DNA of 64,000 nucleotides, taken from Sclerurus mexicanus (lineage: Eukaryota > Chordata > Aves > Passeriformes > Furnariidae). Each line of letters opens with the position of its first letter. The stretch's first letter is position 1. The notes beneath the pieces are model-generated. The model was given only the letters and a program-made list of their open reading frames with translations, searched no databases and was not told the DNA's origin. The translations under genes and the position numbers were made by a program. Of the stretch, positions 38,301 to 50,848 are shown one piece after another. Where the stretch lies: contig VWZF01002953.1 in assembly GCA_013396755.1 (NCBI GenBank), forward strand, positions 186,001 through 250,000, in the 5' to 3' direction.

Positions 38301-39726
38301 CTGAAATAGCACAAATGAATAGCACAAATAGACAGGAGAACATTCTGACGGACATCCCCTAAGTGAAGGCACTACTATTTTTTTCCATAAATGGTCAACT
38401 ACAGTTGCAGATGAATGACCTTTAGAGACTAAAATCCCAAGTCAATAATGTCTATGTCAGTTCAACATCTTAACTTCTAAGTCAATACCTTCTATCTCAA
38501 CCTAAAAGTACTTCTGGAAGCAAATTAAAATAAAACCTTTCACTGTTAATATAAAGCATTATATTTTTAAAAGACAAGTTTCAGAGGAGAAATAAATAAT
38601 TATGTTTTTATTATATCAATGAAAACTTAGCTGTCATGGCTTAGAAAGAAGTTTCTGATTAAAGCAATTTTTTCAGTCTGGTCTACAAGTGTAGCCAGGA
38701 ATTACCTGCCATGTTTTCAGAGAACACCAATGGCAACGATCAAAGGAGGCATATAATAAAACAGATCACGGTAAATGGTGTAGAGAAAGCAAAATTCAGG
38801 TTTGAAGCTTTTTTTAAATGACACTATGAAAAGGTGGAAAACTGAAAATAATTGGTTTTCATCTAGTTGTAGCAGAGGTCAATAATTTGATAAAAAAATC
38901 AACCTTAAATTGTATAGTTGTGTAAATATCCATGAATTTGATAACAAAATTCCACAGAATAATTAAGCTTCACATTTTAAGGTTTAGATTCTAAGTAATT
39001 TTAAACTATTGAATATTCACTGTGACCTAATGTGGGTCCGCAGAAGCAACCATAGAGCTTCCTTTAAATTATCTAGTACTAGCTACTACCAACAAGCAGA
39101 AAACTGTTGGTATATCTTCATATGCTATATAATATAATTTATAAAATTATAGAATATTTTCAGAATTTTTGTAACTCGACAGATAAAAATTTGATAGATC
39201 TGTGATTTTGCACAATTACTAAATAAGATTTTCAAATATTACATTATCTTTGTTGAAATATGCAACTTAAAGCTGAACAAAAGTAACTGGAGTATATAGC
39301 ACATGTCCTTAAAAAGAAGTTTAGTTATTGTAGAAAAAATATTTTCCCTGACAGGGAATGACATCATCCTACAAAATGACATGGAAATTAGAAGTTTAGT
39401 CTCTCTAGTTTTACAGTACTCTGCCATTTCTTCAGCAGGTTGTAAAATAAATTTATATTATTAGATCCTTCTCTTTAGATTTCAGAATTGGAAAACATTT
39501 GAAATTTAATACCGCAGTTCAAAATATGCTGCTCTCTCTTGTGATTTGGTGTTCCAAAAGTCTTTCTCAAAGCTCTAAACACATTTTAAAGATGCACAAA
39601 AAAATTAATCATCTCAGCCACTGCTCAACTGAACTGGAAGGAAAACCAGTGACAGTTGCCTTGGGTTAACCAGCAGAACTGATGTACATTCAACAATAGC
39701 AAAAGCGAGTAATCAGAAATGCTTAC

Positions 39727-39860
39727 CTCAAAAGCTTTGCAAACCTTTCCAGCATTCTTAGAAATAGTGATAAGGATAACGCTTTGTTGTAAATGTTTCC
39801 TTTGTTCATCCCAGTAAGTGACAGAACAAGAGATCCTTAAATACACAGCTCCACTAAAGA
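39727..39860 (-). CDS. Candidate coding exon, unidentified gene
   Basis: On the minus strand an AAAATCAG acceptor at 39861-39868, with only a moderate pyrimidine tract, precedes 134 bases open in one frame (entry phase 1, exit phase 0). The donor is TTTGAG|GTAAGC. The residues read FSGAVYLRISCSVTYWDEQR and then KHLQQSVILITISKNAGKVC, a strand-turn-strand pattern suggesting a beta-sandwich domain. Its phase-0 exit does not fit the phase-1 entry of 38231-38300, so at least one exon between them is missed or one of the two calls is false. No family is recognised. Confidence 0.33.
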
Positions 39861-40362
39861 CTGATTTTTAAAATAAGGGTATTTAATGCAGTTGATGATT
39901 TTCCCTAACTGCATTATTGAAAACATCTTAAGTTTGCAATTATAAACACAATGATTAAGCCTCCAGTTAACTAGTGTCTTCAGAGAACCCCTTACTATGC
40001 AAAATGGTTCAGGCTTTATTTATGAGGATCTATTTATTTCAATCGGTATCTGCTACAGACTTGTAGCTTTGTCAAAGCATGACAGTTTCTTCAGGCTTTG
40101 AACAGAACTCTAATGCAATACAGAAAAATACAAGGGCACTTCAATGACTGAATCAGAACTCATTTTCAGTGTTATTGCAAGAAACTACCAACTCCTTTTA
40201 CAGATGCCACCTTCACCACCTAAGTGCATTGAACACAGTAATAGCCTTCAAATTATTGGTGATCTTGCAGAAAACTTGTGCCACAGCTGCTTAGTTAGAG
40301 AGGTACTGCGAACCTCCATGTCTTTCCAAAAATACATTATCTCAGATAAGGTACATCGTTAA

Positions 40363-42787
40363 GTGGAACACGTAAAGTCAGGCACTGCTCTTATCACCAC
40401 GTCCAGGATTTTGATTCAAGTAACACAACTGTTTTACTCAAGCTCCAGGGCCACTTCTAACAGCACAGCAAGGTATCTTCACCTGGAGACATTCACTAGA
40501 ATGTGCTGCTTTAGTGGGAGCAGCTAACATCTGAAGAGCATTTCTGTGAAAGCAGCATCTGAAACTGGAATTGTTTTCATAGCCACAGGGGCCTATATGA
40601 AATTGTAGCAGTTTCAGAACAGCACAGATTGTATAAATGGATACTAAGGCAGTGGACAGGGAGTGCCACATGATTTTACACATGGTTTATACCATGGCAT
40701 TCATCACAGAACTTGGAATGTATCGACCTTCACCTGTTTTTTTCACTCCAAGCCACAAATCCCTGAATTTTGCAGGTGACAGGAAGAATTTGTCTTATGT
40801 ACTTTATAGGTTACAAAATAATACGTTCAAGAGAACCCTTTTCTTGAAGACACTTACGTTGCATAAGTGAGGGTGTCAAAACCGTCCCTATAACCAGCAT
40901 TTGGCTTTATGCTTTAATCCCTTACACATGAGAAGATGGCAGAGTTGAGGATAGCAATTACAGCAGAACAAACATAATAAGTGAACTACAGGACACAATT
41001 CCTTTTTAATTACAGAATTTCAGCCTAATATTCTGACACTTAACTCATAGAAATTAAAGGTCAGTGGCTATTAAAGTAGGCTGTTCAATCCCTAGGCAGT
41101 TACGTGCCCATACATTATACTCCAAGATAAACTAACCTTTTGTATCATCTGGCTACTGTTTTAGTACTGTATATTAATTGTTCTTTACTCTTACACAAAG
41201 GATAACTTAGTTTACTGGGTATTGAAATAATCAGTCATTCACATCGCCATTGATTAAAAAGCAGCTTAGATTTTGTTAATTCTTTGTGATGTTTTTATGG
41301 AATAAGGATTTATCACAATAATAAAAGACATGCAACTACTTTAATATTTGTGACAGAAATATGTAATTTGGAATTTTACATAAGAATGGGTCCTGTAATT
41401 TCTGGAAAATTTTCCCTTCTTTGGTATCTGGAAATTTTTATAAAATTCTGTGAAATACAGTTTGTTTGCTGTGATTTTTTTGTTTGGTTTGTTTATTTGT
41501 TTTCTTTTAATGGTGACTGGGTGGGGGTTTTTTTCTTCCAAGTAAGTCATAGTAGTAGTGGAAGTCTGATTCTATTTTGGTGTCAGTGCCACCATAATCA
41601 AGATCAGAACCTGTTCCTATTCAAGTTTTGCTTCTTATTTGCCTTTCACAGCACTGAAGATGTTTTATAATAATATAGAATTATTTCCAGCTCAGTGTTT
41701 TCCAAAGTAATCATGCTATAAGTAGCATCATTGCTTCTAGCCTCATACGTTTTCTGGTCATGTTGTCTTCCTCTTTTCTTTTTTCAGATTGTTACAAGGT
41801 CCAAAACCACTTCAGGTATTAGGTTTTTTTACTTTTATAATTTATTTTTTTCCCCAGAGAAACCAGTCTGGAGTTTTCTAAAATTAATCAGGAAACTTGA
41901 AAGATATTAAAGTTGATTGAAAAGAAATATATGTTTTTAATTCCAAAGACCTTTTCTAACAGGTCTATTTATATTTTTTATTAAAAAAATGAGAAACATA
42001 GGAAACTTAGTTAAAACAAATTTAAAAAATGTTTCTTTCTGACCAGTATTGATAAGTAGCTCTGTTCAAATAGGAATTCTCTGATAAAAGAGAAGGATAG
42101 AAAGAGGCATTTCAATATATGTATAGTAATTTCCCTTTAAACTTTGAACTACAGACAGATAAAATTAAGCCTAAGTCTCATTTCAAAATGAACTTTAAAT
42201 AAAAATGTAGCTGTAATTTGGATCCAAATTCTAAAATATTTTCTCATCACCAATTTAATCTCACAGTCTTGATGGACTGCCCTGTTCTATACACAGGTAC
42301 TGAACTATCCCTGAAGGAGCTGGCTGGAAACCTGCCAGCAACCTAAGAAATAGGTCAGGGAATGTTAGAGGAGGCAGAGCTGTGGTTGTGGTAAACAATT
42401 GTCAGTGTATTAAAATAGTGATACTGGTAAAAGGCACATTTTGGGGGGAAAAAGGCCCATGTCCTTCCTTTTGGGGATGTCTTCAGCTGTTGGCAATCTC
42501 CTCTGTTTCACTATCACAACTAAATTTTCATGCTCTAATTGTTATTATATTCATGGCATTGCACAAATATCTTCAGATTATTTGAAAAATCTTGTCTGGC
42601 TTTTTACTTTAAAATAAGCATCATATTCTGTTTATATCTATTTACATCAGTGTAATGCACTTAATGTTTTTGAAGTGACTGATTTTTTTTCAACTGTTAC
42701 ATATTTCTTCTATTAGTTGTCCTTTGGTATCTAAATCATGCAATTCCTTAGGGACAGATTTTCTAGTTTGCCAGAGATTTTCCACTG
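40363..42787. other. Unique DNA, nothing firmly recognised
   Basis: No repeat family is seen. A minus-strand segment at about 40487-40593 has an acceptor (CAATTTCATATAG) and a donor (CTCCAG|GTGAAG), but it has no motif and a cysteine-rich frame that does not join the neighbouring candidates cleanly, so it is not called. Confidence 0.45.
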
Positions 42788-43034
42788 ACATCAATGAGAG
42801 ACAGATCTGTGGATTTATGGCAGAATAAGACTCTTAGCATGAAGATTGCTCATTTGGGACTAGGTTGGTCTTATCTTTTAGTATTCCTGGCCTGTAGAAG
42901 CAGCTTCTTATCAATCAGTAATGCCAGCCTAGTGAAGCTTTTAAGATGAGACTTAAGAAACACAGAGAGAAAAACATATAAAACTCCCCCCCCCTTTGTT
43001 GCCCACTTATAGTTCAATTAAATTTCAGACTTCA

Positions 43035-43676
43035 TTGTGGGTACTGGTTAAGGAGAAGCTCAACATGACCCAGCTATGGGCACTCATAGCCCAGAAAGCC
43101 ACATGTGTCTTGGGCTGCATCCAAAGCAGGGTGGGCAGCAGGACAAGGGAGGGGATTCTGCCCCTCTGCTCTGCTCTGGTGAGATGCCACTTGCAGTGCT
43201 GTCTCCAGCTCTAGGCTCCCCAACATAACAAGGACATGAACCTGTTGGAGCAAATCCAGAGGCAGCCACTGAGGTGATTAAAGAGATAGAGCACCTCTCC
43301 TATGAGGAAAGACCGAAAATGTGGATTGTTCGGCCTGGAAAAGAGAAGGCTTAGGGAAGAACTTTCAGCAGCCTTACGGTGCCTAAAGGGGCTACACAAG
43401 AGATGGAAAGGGACTTTTGAAAAGAGCATTTAGTGACAGGATGAGGGGGAACGGCTTTAAACTAAAACAGGGCAGGGTAGGTTAGAAATCCTCTATTAGG
43501 GAGGTGAGACATTGGCACAGGTTGCCCAGAAAAGTTTTGAATGCCCCACCCCTGGAAGTCTTCAAGGCCAGGCTGGATGGAGCTCTGAGCATCCTGGTCT
43601 AGTGGAAGGTGTCCCTGCCATGGCACAGGGGTTGGAACTTGATCTTTAAGGTCTCTTCCAACCCATACGATTCTAT
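43035..43676 (+). mobile_element. CR1 LINE, 3' portion with intact 3' tail
   Basis: A 5'-truncated CR1 covering the C-terminal reverse transcriptase region and the 3' UTR. Recognisable segments are LGCIQSRVGSRTREGILPLC (about 43110-43169), EQIQRQ-like text near 43246-43264, CGLFGLEKRRL (about 43320-43352) and WHRLPRKVLNAP-like text near 43513-43548. It ends CCATACGATTCTATGATTCT plus ACGG, the canonical CR1 tail. Frame breaks show it is inactive. It is younger-looking than the 22-kb copy. Its second appearance at 45122-46040 is the same insertion repeated by the block duplication, not a separate event. Confidence 0.93.
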
Positions 43677-43839
43677 GATTCTACGGTTGTAAGAGTTTCA
43701 TCCTTAAAAGCTGAATAATTTGTCATTTTACTGTGTTGATGAAGAAACAGAAAAAGAAATGTCAATTCTCTCCTCAGTACACAGAGCTTAGGGCTAATTT
43801 CCTCCAGGTAAGTGGCACATGGAAGTGAAAGAACATTCT

Positions 43840-44135
43840 CCTTATTTTCAGTTTTGCGCACACAGCTTACAATACTTCTGGTTTTCTGGATAGAATAAAC
43901 CTTCCAGTCAGCAAATGACTGTGTATGCATGGGAAAAGCATGAGGTTTGGAACTGAAATTGTTTTGGTTTTTAGTTCTATGGAAGATTAAAGGTAGTTTC
44001 CTCAGATAGAAGGTTGTCCCTCTTGTCTCCACATGCAACACAGAGAAATGAATTTGCTAACTAGACAATACTTAGTGAAAAAAGCAAATTGAAAAAACAA
44101 AACATAAAGTTGAAGAGCTGAAATTTAGCACATTA
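43840..44135 (-). repeat. Inverted-repeat arm, partner at 37842-38129
   Basis: The reverse complement matches 37842-38129 at about 96% over the core. On the minus strand it sits in an open frame of 122 codons (43673-44041). Within that frame an AATTTCAG acceptor and an AGTATT|GTAAGC donor bracket residues SSKPHAFPMHTQSFADWKVY and a few more. An exon origin is therefore conceivable, but the weak donor and the missing pyrimidine tract make it doubtful. The second copy of this arm (46204-46499) comes from the block duplication. Confidence 0.8.
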
Positions 44136-44850
44136 TGAATGCATTTTTATCTTGAGCAGAAAACACATAGTTGAAGATGGAAAATGCAAGCAAAGATTAG
44201 CCCTCAGCGGTTGGGTTATTGGTATCAGACATTTCTCATTAGCACTCTCAGCAGTTCCACTCACCATCAAATCTCAGTTCTGGTGTCACGAATTTTAAGC
44301 TCCCTGTTGCTTCCAGGAAGTACAATTCCTAAAAGAGTAAATCTAATTTTGACAAAGCTTCCCTTATTGAATCGTATGTCTACTGCATTCCTCAAAAGCC
44401 ACAGAAATAGCTGGTTTCCCTCTTTATTCATATTCTAAATGGGAAAAGAGCTTTTGCCAGATTAGTCCTTATTTTTGTGCAAACACACAAATCAAGAGGC
44501 ACATAGTAAGTGAAAAATAAAACTCATCACTTTATCAGTCACAGTTTGCATCCCTGATTCTCCAAGATTGCACAGTAAGCCTACAGATTAAAGAATAGGA
44601 AGAAAATTAGAATGGTAGAGAAAAGTGCTAAAAGCTCAGCTCACCATTCCCTCTCATATTCTGCTCCTTCATGACAGGCAGAACAGAAAGGAGGAAAGAA
44701 GGAAAAAAAATCTGAGTTTCTGCTGCTAAGCATCTGTCTTTCAGCATTCCTGAGAAACTATCCCAAGCCCATAACAGAGTGATTTAGAAACAGTGAAACA
44801 TAATGAATTATCCTTTAAACCTTAATTCAGAAAAAAGCCCTAAACAACAC

Positions 44851-44873
44851 TATATATATATATATATATATAT
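44851..44873. repeat. (TA)n microsatellite at a contig end
   Basis: About 11 TA units running directly into the N at 44874. The matching position in the second copy (47215-47239) continues through the TA run into unique sequence. This indicates that the first contig simply ended in the microsatellite. Confidence 0.95.
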
Positions 44874-44874
44874 N
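44874..44874. other. Assembly gap mark (single N)
   Basis: The N separates the (TA)n end of the first copy from a sequence that restarts at the base equivalent to 42788, that is, 2.1 kb back. This is the signature of overlapping contigs joined end to end. Confidence 0.92.
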
Positions 44875-45677
44875 ACATCAATGAGAGACAGATCTGTGGA
44901 TTTATGGCAGAATAAGACTCTTAGCATGAAGATTGCTCATTTGGGACTAGGTTGGTCTTATCTTTTAGTATTCCTGGCCTGTAGAAGCAGCTTCTTATCA
45001 ATCAGTAATGCCAGCCTAGTGAAGCTTTTAAGATGAGACTTAAGAAACACAGAGAGAAAAACATATAAAACTCCCCCCCCCTTTGTTGCCCACTTATAGT
45101 TCAATTAAATTTCAGACTTCATTGTGGGTACTGGTTAAGGAGAAGCTCAACATGACCCAGCTATGGGCACTCATAGCCCAGAAAGCCACATGTGTCTTGG
45201 GCTGCATCCAAAGCAGGGTGGGCAGCAGGACAAGGGAGGGGATTCTGCCCCTCTGCTCTGCTCTGGTGAGATGCCACTTGCAGTGCTGTCTCCAGCTCTA
45301 GGCTCCCCAACATAACAAGGACATGAACCTGTTGGAGCAAATCCAGAGGCAGCCACTGAGGTGATTAAAGAGATAGAGCACCTCTCCTATGAGGAAAGAC
45401 CGAAAATGTGGATTGTTCGGCCTGGAAAAGAGAAGGCTTAGGGAAGAACTTTCAGCAGCCTTACGGTGCCTAAAGGGGCTACACAAGAGATGGAAAGGGA
45501 CTTTTGAAAAGAGCATTTAGTGACAGGATGAGGGGGAACGGCTTTAAACTAAAACAGGGCAGGGTAGGTTAGAAATCCTCTATTAGGGAGGTGAGACATT
45601 GGCACAGGTTGCCCAGAAAAGTTTTGAATGCCCCACCCCTGGAAGTCTTCAAGGCCAGGCTGGATGGAGCTCTGAGC
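44875..45677. other. Second copy of segments A-B (803 bp), fully contained in the first copy
   Basis: I see no difference from 42788-43590. The piece begins right after one N and ends right before another, so it is a small contig wholly contained in the neighbouring sequence. It includes the left part of the duplicated CR1 (from about 45122). The open frames inside it (for example 45083-45301) are identical to those at 42996-43214. Confidence 0.92.
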
Positions 45678-45678
45678 N
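45678..45678. other. Assembly gap mark (single N)
   Basis: The N breaks the CR1 in mid-element (after GAGCTCTGAGC). The sequence restarts at the base equivalent to 43315, repeating 276 bases of the same CR1. No biological insertion needs to be invoked. Confidence 0.92.
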
Positions 45679-47237
45679 GAAAATGTGGATTGTTCGGCCT
45701 GGAAAAGAGAAGGCTTAGGGAAGAACTTTCAGCAGCCTTACGGTGCCTAAAGGGGCTACACAAGAGATGGAAAGGGACTTTTGAAAAGAGCATTTAGTGA
45801 CAGGATGAGGGGGAACGGCTTTAAACTAAAACAGGGCAGGGTAGGTTAGAAATCCTCTATTAGGGAGGTGAGACATTGGCACAGGTTGCCCAGAAAAGTT
45901 TTGAATGCCCCACCCCTGGAAGTCTTCAAGGCCAGGCTGGATGGAGCTCTGAGCATCCTGGTCTAGTGGAAGGTGTCCCTGCCATGGCACAGGGGTTGGA
46001 ACTTGATCTTTAAGGTCTCTTCCAACCCATACGATTCTATGATTCTACGGTTGTAAGAGTTTCATCCTTAAAAGCTGAATAATTTGTCATTTTACTGTGT
46101 TGATGAAGAAACAGAAAAAGAAATGTCAATTCTCTCCTCAGTACACAGAGCTTAGGGCTAATTTCCTCCAGGTAAGTGGCACATGGAAGTGAAAGAACAT
46201 TCTCCTTATTTTCAGTTTTGCGCACACAGCTTACAATACTTCTGGTTTTCTGGATAGAATAAACCTTCCAGTCAGCAAATGACTGTGTATGCATGGGGAA
46301 AGCATGAGGTTTGGAACTGAAATTGTTTTGGTTTTTAGTTCTATGGAAGATTAAAGGTAGTTTCCTCAGATAGAAGGTTGTCCCTCTTGCCTCCACATGC
46401 AACACAGAGAAATGAATTTGCTAACTAGACAATACTTAGTGAAAAAAGCAAATTGAAAAAACAAAACATAAAGTTGAAGAGCTGAAATTTAGCACATTAT
46501 GAATGCATTTTTATCTTGAGCAGAAAACACATAGTTGAAGATGGAAAATGCAAGCAAAGATTAGCCCTCAGCTGTTGGGTTATTGGTATCAGACATTTCT
46601 CATTAGCACTCTCAGCAGTTCCACTCACCATCAAATCTCAGTTCTGGTGTCACGAATTTTAAGCTCCCTGTTGCTTCCAGGAAGTACAATTCCTAAAAGA
46701 GTAAATCTAATTTTGACAAAGCTTCCCTTATTGAATCGTATGTCTACTGCATTCCTCAAAAGCCACAGAAATAGCTGGTTTCCCTCTTTATTCATATTCT
46801 AAATGGGAAAAGAGCTTTTGCCAGATTAGTCCTTATTTTTGTGCAAACACACAAATCAAGAGGCACATAGTAAGTGAAAAATAAAACTCATCACTTTATC
46901 AGTCACAGTTTGCATCCCTGATTCTCCAAGATTGCACAGTAAGCCTACAGATTAAAGAATAGGAAGAAAATTAGAATGGTAGAGAAAAGTGCTAAAAGCT
47001 CAGCTCACCATTCCCTCTCATATTCTGCTCCTTCATGACAGGCAGAACAGAAAGGAGGAAAGAAGGAAAAAAAATCTGAGTTTCTGCTGCTAAGCATCTG
47101 TCTTTCAGCATTCCTGAGAAACTATCCCAAGCCCATAACAGAGTGATTTAGAAACAGTGAAACATAATGAATTATCCTTTAAACCTTAATTCAGAAAAAA
47201 GCCCTAAACAACACTATATATATATATATATATATAT
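45679..47237. other. Third piece, copy of segments B-C running on into unique DNA
   Basis: Equivalent to 43315-44873 with three single-base differences, then continuing past the (TA)n into sequence not seen before. It carries the CR1 3' end (to about 46040) and a copy of the inverted-repeat arm (46204-46499). It is probably the other allele, or the overlapping end of the next contig. Confidence 0.92.
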
Positions 47238-47274
47238 ATTAAATGAATCACTTGAACATATGTGAATATAGTTC

Positions 47275-47305
<31 letters not shown>
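47215..47305. repeat. Two (TA)n runs
   Basis: TA-dinucleotide runs at 47215-47239 and 47273-47305, the latter with one TG interruption, separated by about 33 bases of unique DNA. Confidence 0.95.
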
Positions 47306-47306
<1 letters not shown>

Positions 47307-50240
47307 TTCACATGCAGGCACATAAGCACATAGAAGCATGGGCTCACTTAGGCACACACGTTCAGGAGAGTTAAGAGTTGGATTTGGCTGTCGGTGTTTT
47401 CTGACCAGCAATAAAGCTGTGCCATCAGGTCCCAAATCCCTAATTACAATTAAGGACCAGTCTAATCTACTTAAGCTGTTCTTATGTTTCAAAAGTTTTC
47501 AAAAATTGTGATCATGTTAAATAACCAATGCACTGTCTTGGCTTCTAATGTTTTCCTCCATTCTCATCTGAGAAAATAAAAGATAAAATTAAGGATTACG
47601 TAATTCTGAATCAGACTTGTCCTTTTATTTGTCAGCCTAGTGAAGATTTTAGAGACATTCTCAAATAATTTGGTTCTTTGATGATTTACTGAACTCTGGG
47701 CTATCTATTACAATAGATACATGTTCAAAACCACAATTAACACAAATTAGTACAATAATACAACATGTCCAAATTATTTAATTACTAAAACTTTGTGAAA
47801 AATTCCTTGGCAAACAGTACAGACAATACTGAGCACAATTCATTGCTTTTGACTGCAGAAATCAGAAACTATGGTTTAGGATATGAATCCATTTTTTAGC
47901 CAGGTGTTGTTTTCTAATATGCCCTTTTATCTTTAAATGAATCCTGATCTTAGCATTCCTTCAGTAATCTTGCTATAAGTACTAGGAACCTTTCTACTGC
48001 TCACCAGTCCTTCTGAGAACCAGACAGATTAATTGAAAATGTACTTCCCTCTCAAAAAGTTGATTAGTTACTTCCATCAGCCCACAGCTCTGTCCCCAGA
48101 CTTTTGTGCCTATCTGCACCACAGAGAATCTCCCACCCAGCCAGACTACAGGGACCTTCCACCACTCCTTTTATTATGTGATCCAAATACCACTCTGAGC
48201 TATTTTAAGCTTGCAGCACATTAAATATTTGTGACTATTTTAGATAGTAAGTAGGGCAAGTTATTTTTTGAAGAAATAGTATTTGCTGTGCATGTGGGTG
48301 GTTGTTTTTATTCCCTAATTTATTCCACTGATAAGACATGTTGGGTCTTTCAGCCTGTGAAATACGGCATAAGAATTTACGTCTATTCAAACTTACTGCA
48401 ACTGTCAAGCTCAGTTATCCCTCATTGACAGTGACGGCTGACAAAGGTCTTTCAAGAGTTAAAGATGAACAAAGGGGTCTAAAATATGAATTTGGAAACA
48501 GTTTTACAGAGTGAAGCTTGTTTGAAGCTGTGACATCCTATTTAGCAAAAAATATCCTTAAAATTGCAATCTGATGGGTAATACTCAAAAAAATTTCCTA
48601 AAAGAAATATCATTACAGAAAATTGAAGGTAGGAACAGAAGTAATCTGGTATCTAAAGCTAAGGGAAAGTTGTTTTCATACATGCTACAGTTTGAAATTA
48701 GTCAGATTTGATAAACTGTTACCAGAACAAACTGGGGGAAAAAAAACGAAAGAAAAACCCAAACAAGGCAACCCAAAACCTGACCAAGACAAGACCAGTT
48801 GTTTGAGCTATTTTTCTCAGTATTTTTGCATATTCACCAGAATGACTGGCAAAGCATAATCTGCCTGAGGGACTCAGTTATGCTTGATAAATCAAAGATG
48901 ATATGGCTTTGCTTATATACTCCTGAAGCAAGAACTCACTCTCTTATTTACATTCTTGTTTGCTGGATTCTATTATTGTATTAGCTTTTCTAATGTGGAA
49001 TAGAATTTATGTTTATAGGACCTGAAAAAGGTCCTATAATCAACCCTTTCATTATCCCTAAAAATGATAGCAGATACTTATATAAATGAAATTGTAGCAA
49101 ATACAAAGAAAGTTCTAAAGCAAAACATGTTATGACTAAATAGATAAATGTAAAGAATATCAAAGAAATCACTGTCCTTCAATGTAGTGTTTTAGCCTAC
49201 TAGTCTACAAGTTCAATGTAAAAATTTAACATCACAGTTGCACTTCAAGGAAATGTCTACAAAGGTTTATGTGGATAAAGCAAAACATCTGGCAATGAAT
49301 TCTGAAACAGCCTATGTACTCTTCTGATTCTACTGAAATATTATCATAATGAAAGCAGCAAGTAACACAGGCTTCTTATGCTGGAAATATTCTTTATATT
49401 CCACCTTTTCACAAATAACCTAAAGACTGCTTAAAATTAATTTGTGAGGCACTGTTACAGTCGAATTGTTCTTGGCTAGAGATCAGAGAATGGTTGATTA
49501 AAAATACTGAACTGTTTCCTGTGATGTACTGTAACACAGTATGTTGTAAGTACCTCAGCTAAAGCTACAGCTCAAAAGTAAAATCACGTATCTCTCTCCT
49601 GAATCCTTGCTTTGCTCTAATTTTTGATGCCTGGAAATAGAAATGGAATGCAATGACATTCTTGTCGCTGCAGGGATGATACAGGTAATTGTCTCGCCAC
49701 TTCTAAAGGATATTCCTCTAATCATTTAGGGATTACAGCTGCTGTTTTTAGCATAACTCTGTAAAACATGTTCTGATAGCTTCTGACAGTTTCATTCTGT
49801 TTTTTGTTTCCATGAATGCATGGCATCAAAAACCAAATTATGCATCATAAAAAATACATTGTGAAATTTTTTTCTTGAAGTTACAAGTGCTTATACAAGG
49901 CTTCAGTTTCCAATGCCTTCACTCTCTGAATAAGTTTCCCAAATGCATCCTTGCAAAGTAAATAATTCTGTGCTGCTTATGGCTCATGGAGAAAGAAAAA
50001 TGAAACACATTCAAGGCCATAAAACCTGTTCCCAGAAAGGACTAATGCAAGTCATGCATTCTGGTTGGTCTCTCCATCTCCATAATGAATAAACCAAAGA
50101 ATTCTGAAAGAACCAATTTGGCCTTGACAATTTAAAGCAACAGTTCCACTGTTTTTGTGATAAGTTCAGTCATCAGTCACACTTCATCAGTGTTGCTGCC
50201 TAAAATGTATCCCAGGCAAAGGCTTGAATGTCCCCATTGA
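47306..50240. other. Unique DNA, nothing recognised
   Basis: AT-rich sequence without recognisable repeats, RNA genes or exons supported by both splice sites and a conserved motif. Confidence 0.5.
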
Positions 50241-50848
50241 TGCTGAAAAATCTCGGTATGAAAGGAACTGCTAAGAGAGTTTGTTCTTTTAGCAGCAAAG
50301 GTATTTATTCAAGCAGTGCTGGAAAGCCAGCCAGTTAGCACTGGACAAACTAGCTTCGAGTCAACAGTACAAAATGAGCCATTTTATACATTTCACTACA
50401 TGGTTACAACATACAATTTTGCGTAGTAATAAGATTACAATATCTGATTATGCATATTAATGATTAGGCAAACACTCGGCGGAGTCTGGGTGGAGCCTTC
50501 CAGAATCTTCTTTTGGCACCAGGATTAGGTGGTCGTTTCTGGTCTTTGGCCTCACTCTAGGGGTCTTTAACTCCTCTTCTTCACCTTGACCTCTTCGGCC
50601 TTCATTGTTCATGACCTAGTCACTGAAGCTTACAGAAACTACTGGCTTAAGGCCATTTTGTTCGATTCAAATGTCTACATAACCTTGATTAACAGCACTA
50701 GGTTGTTTGTGTATAGTTTTCTGAGATTAGGTCCAGTGGTTTGAACAGAACACAACTCCATGTTCTTTGATAAACTCAAGCAAGGCAGGTGCTGAATAGT
50801 TTCTACTGATCCGGTTAACCATTTCTGAGGTTCATCCTTGTTTCAACA
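50241..50848 (-). mobile_element. Solo LTR of an endogenous retrovirus (minus orientation)
   Basis: 608 bases with a clear terminal inverted repeat: TGCTGAAA at the left and TTTCAACA at the right, so on the minus strand it runs TGTTGAAA ... TTTCAGCA. The minus strand carries a TATAAAA box (50382-50388) and, about 75 bases on, an AATAAA signal (50304-50309) followed by U5-like sequence. This gives U3 of about 460 bases and a short R, the normal LTR order. No internal retroviral sequence adjoins it on either side. The flanking pentamers (ATTGA and TATCA) do not match, so the target duplication has decayed or the ends arose by recombination between two proviruses. The family is probably ERVL-like, by the look of the termini only. 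Confidence 0.8.

Larger units (their letters stand above)
42788..44873. other. First copy of a duplicated block (segments A-B-C)
   Basis: This 2086-base stretch reappears in two pieces to the right. Bases 42788-43590 equal 44875-45677 (offset 2087), and bases 43315-44873 equal 45679-47237 (offset 2364). It ends exactly inside a (TA)n run at a single N. It contains a CR1 3' end (43035-43676) and the minus-oriented arm of the inverted repeat (43840-44135). In the second overlap I found only three differences in about 1.56 kb: T/C at 44026, A/G at 43934 and G/T at 44209. That is the level expected between two alleles. Confidence 0.92.

Noticed and set aside
45122..46040. An apparently separate, internally duplicated CR1 insertion
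   Set aside because: It is the same insertion as 43035-43676, repeated by the contig overlap. The internal repeat starts exactly at an N.
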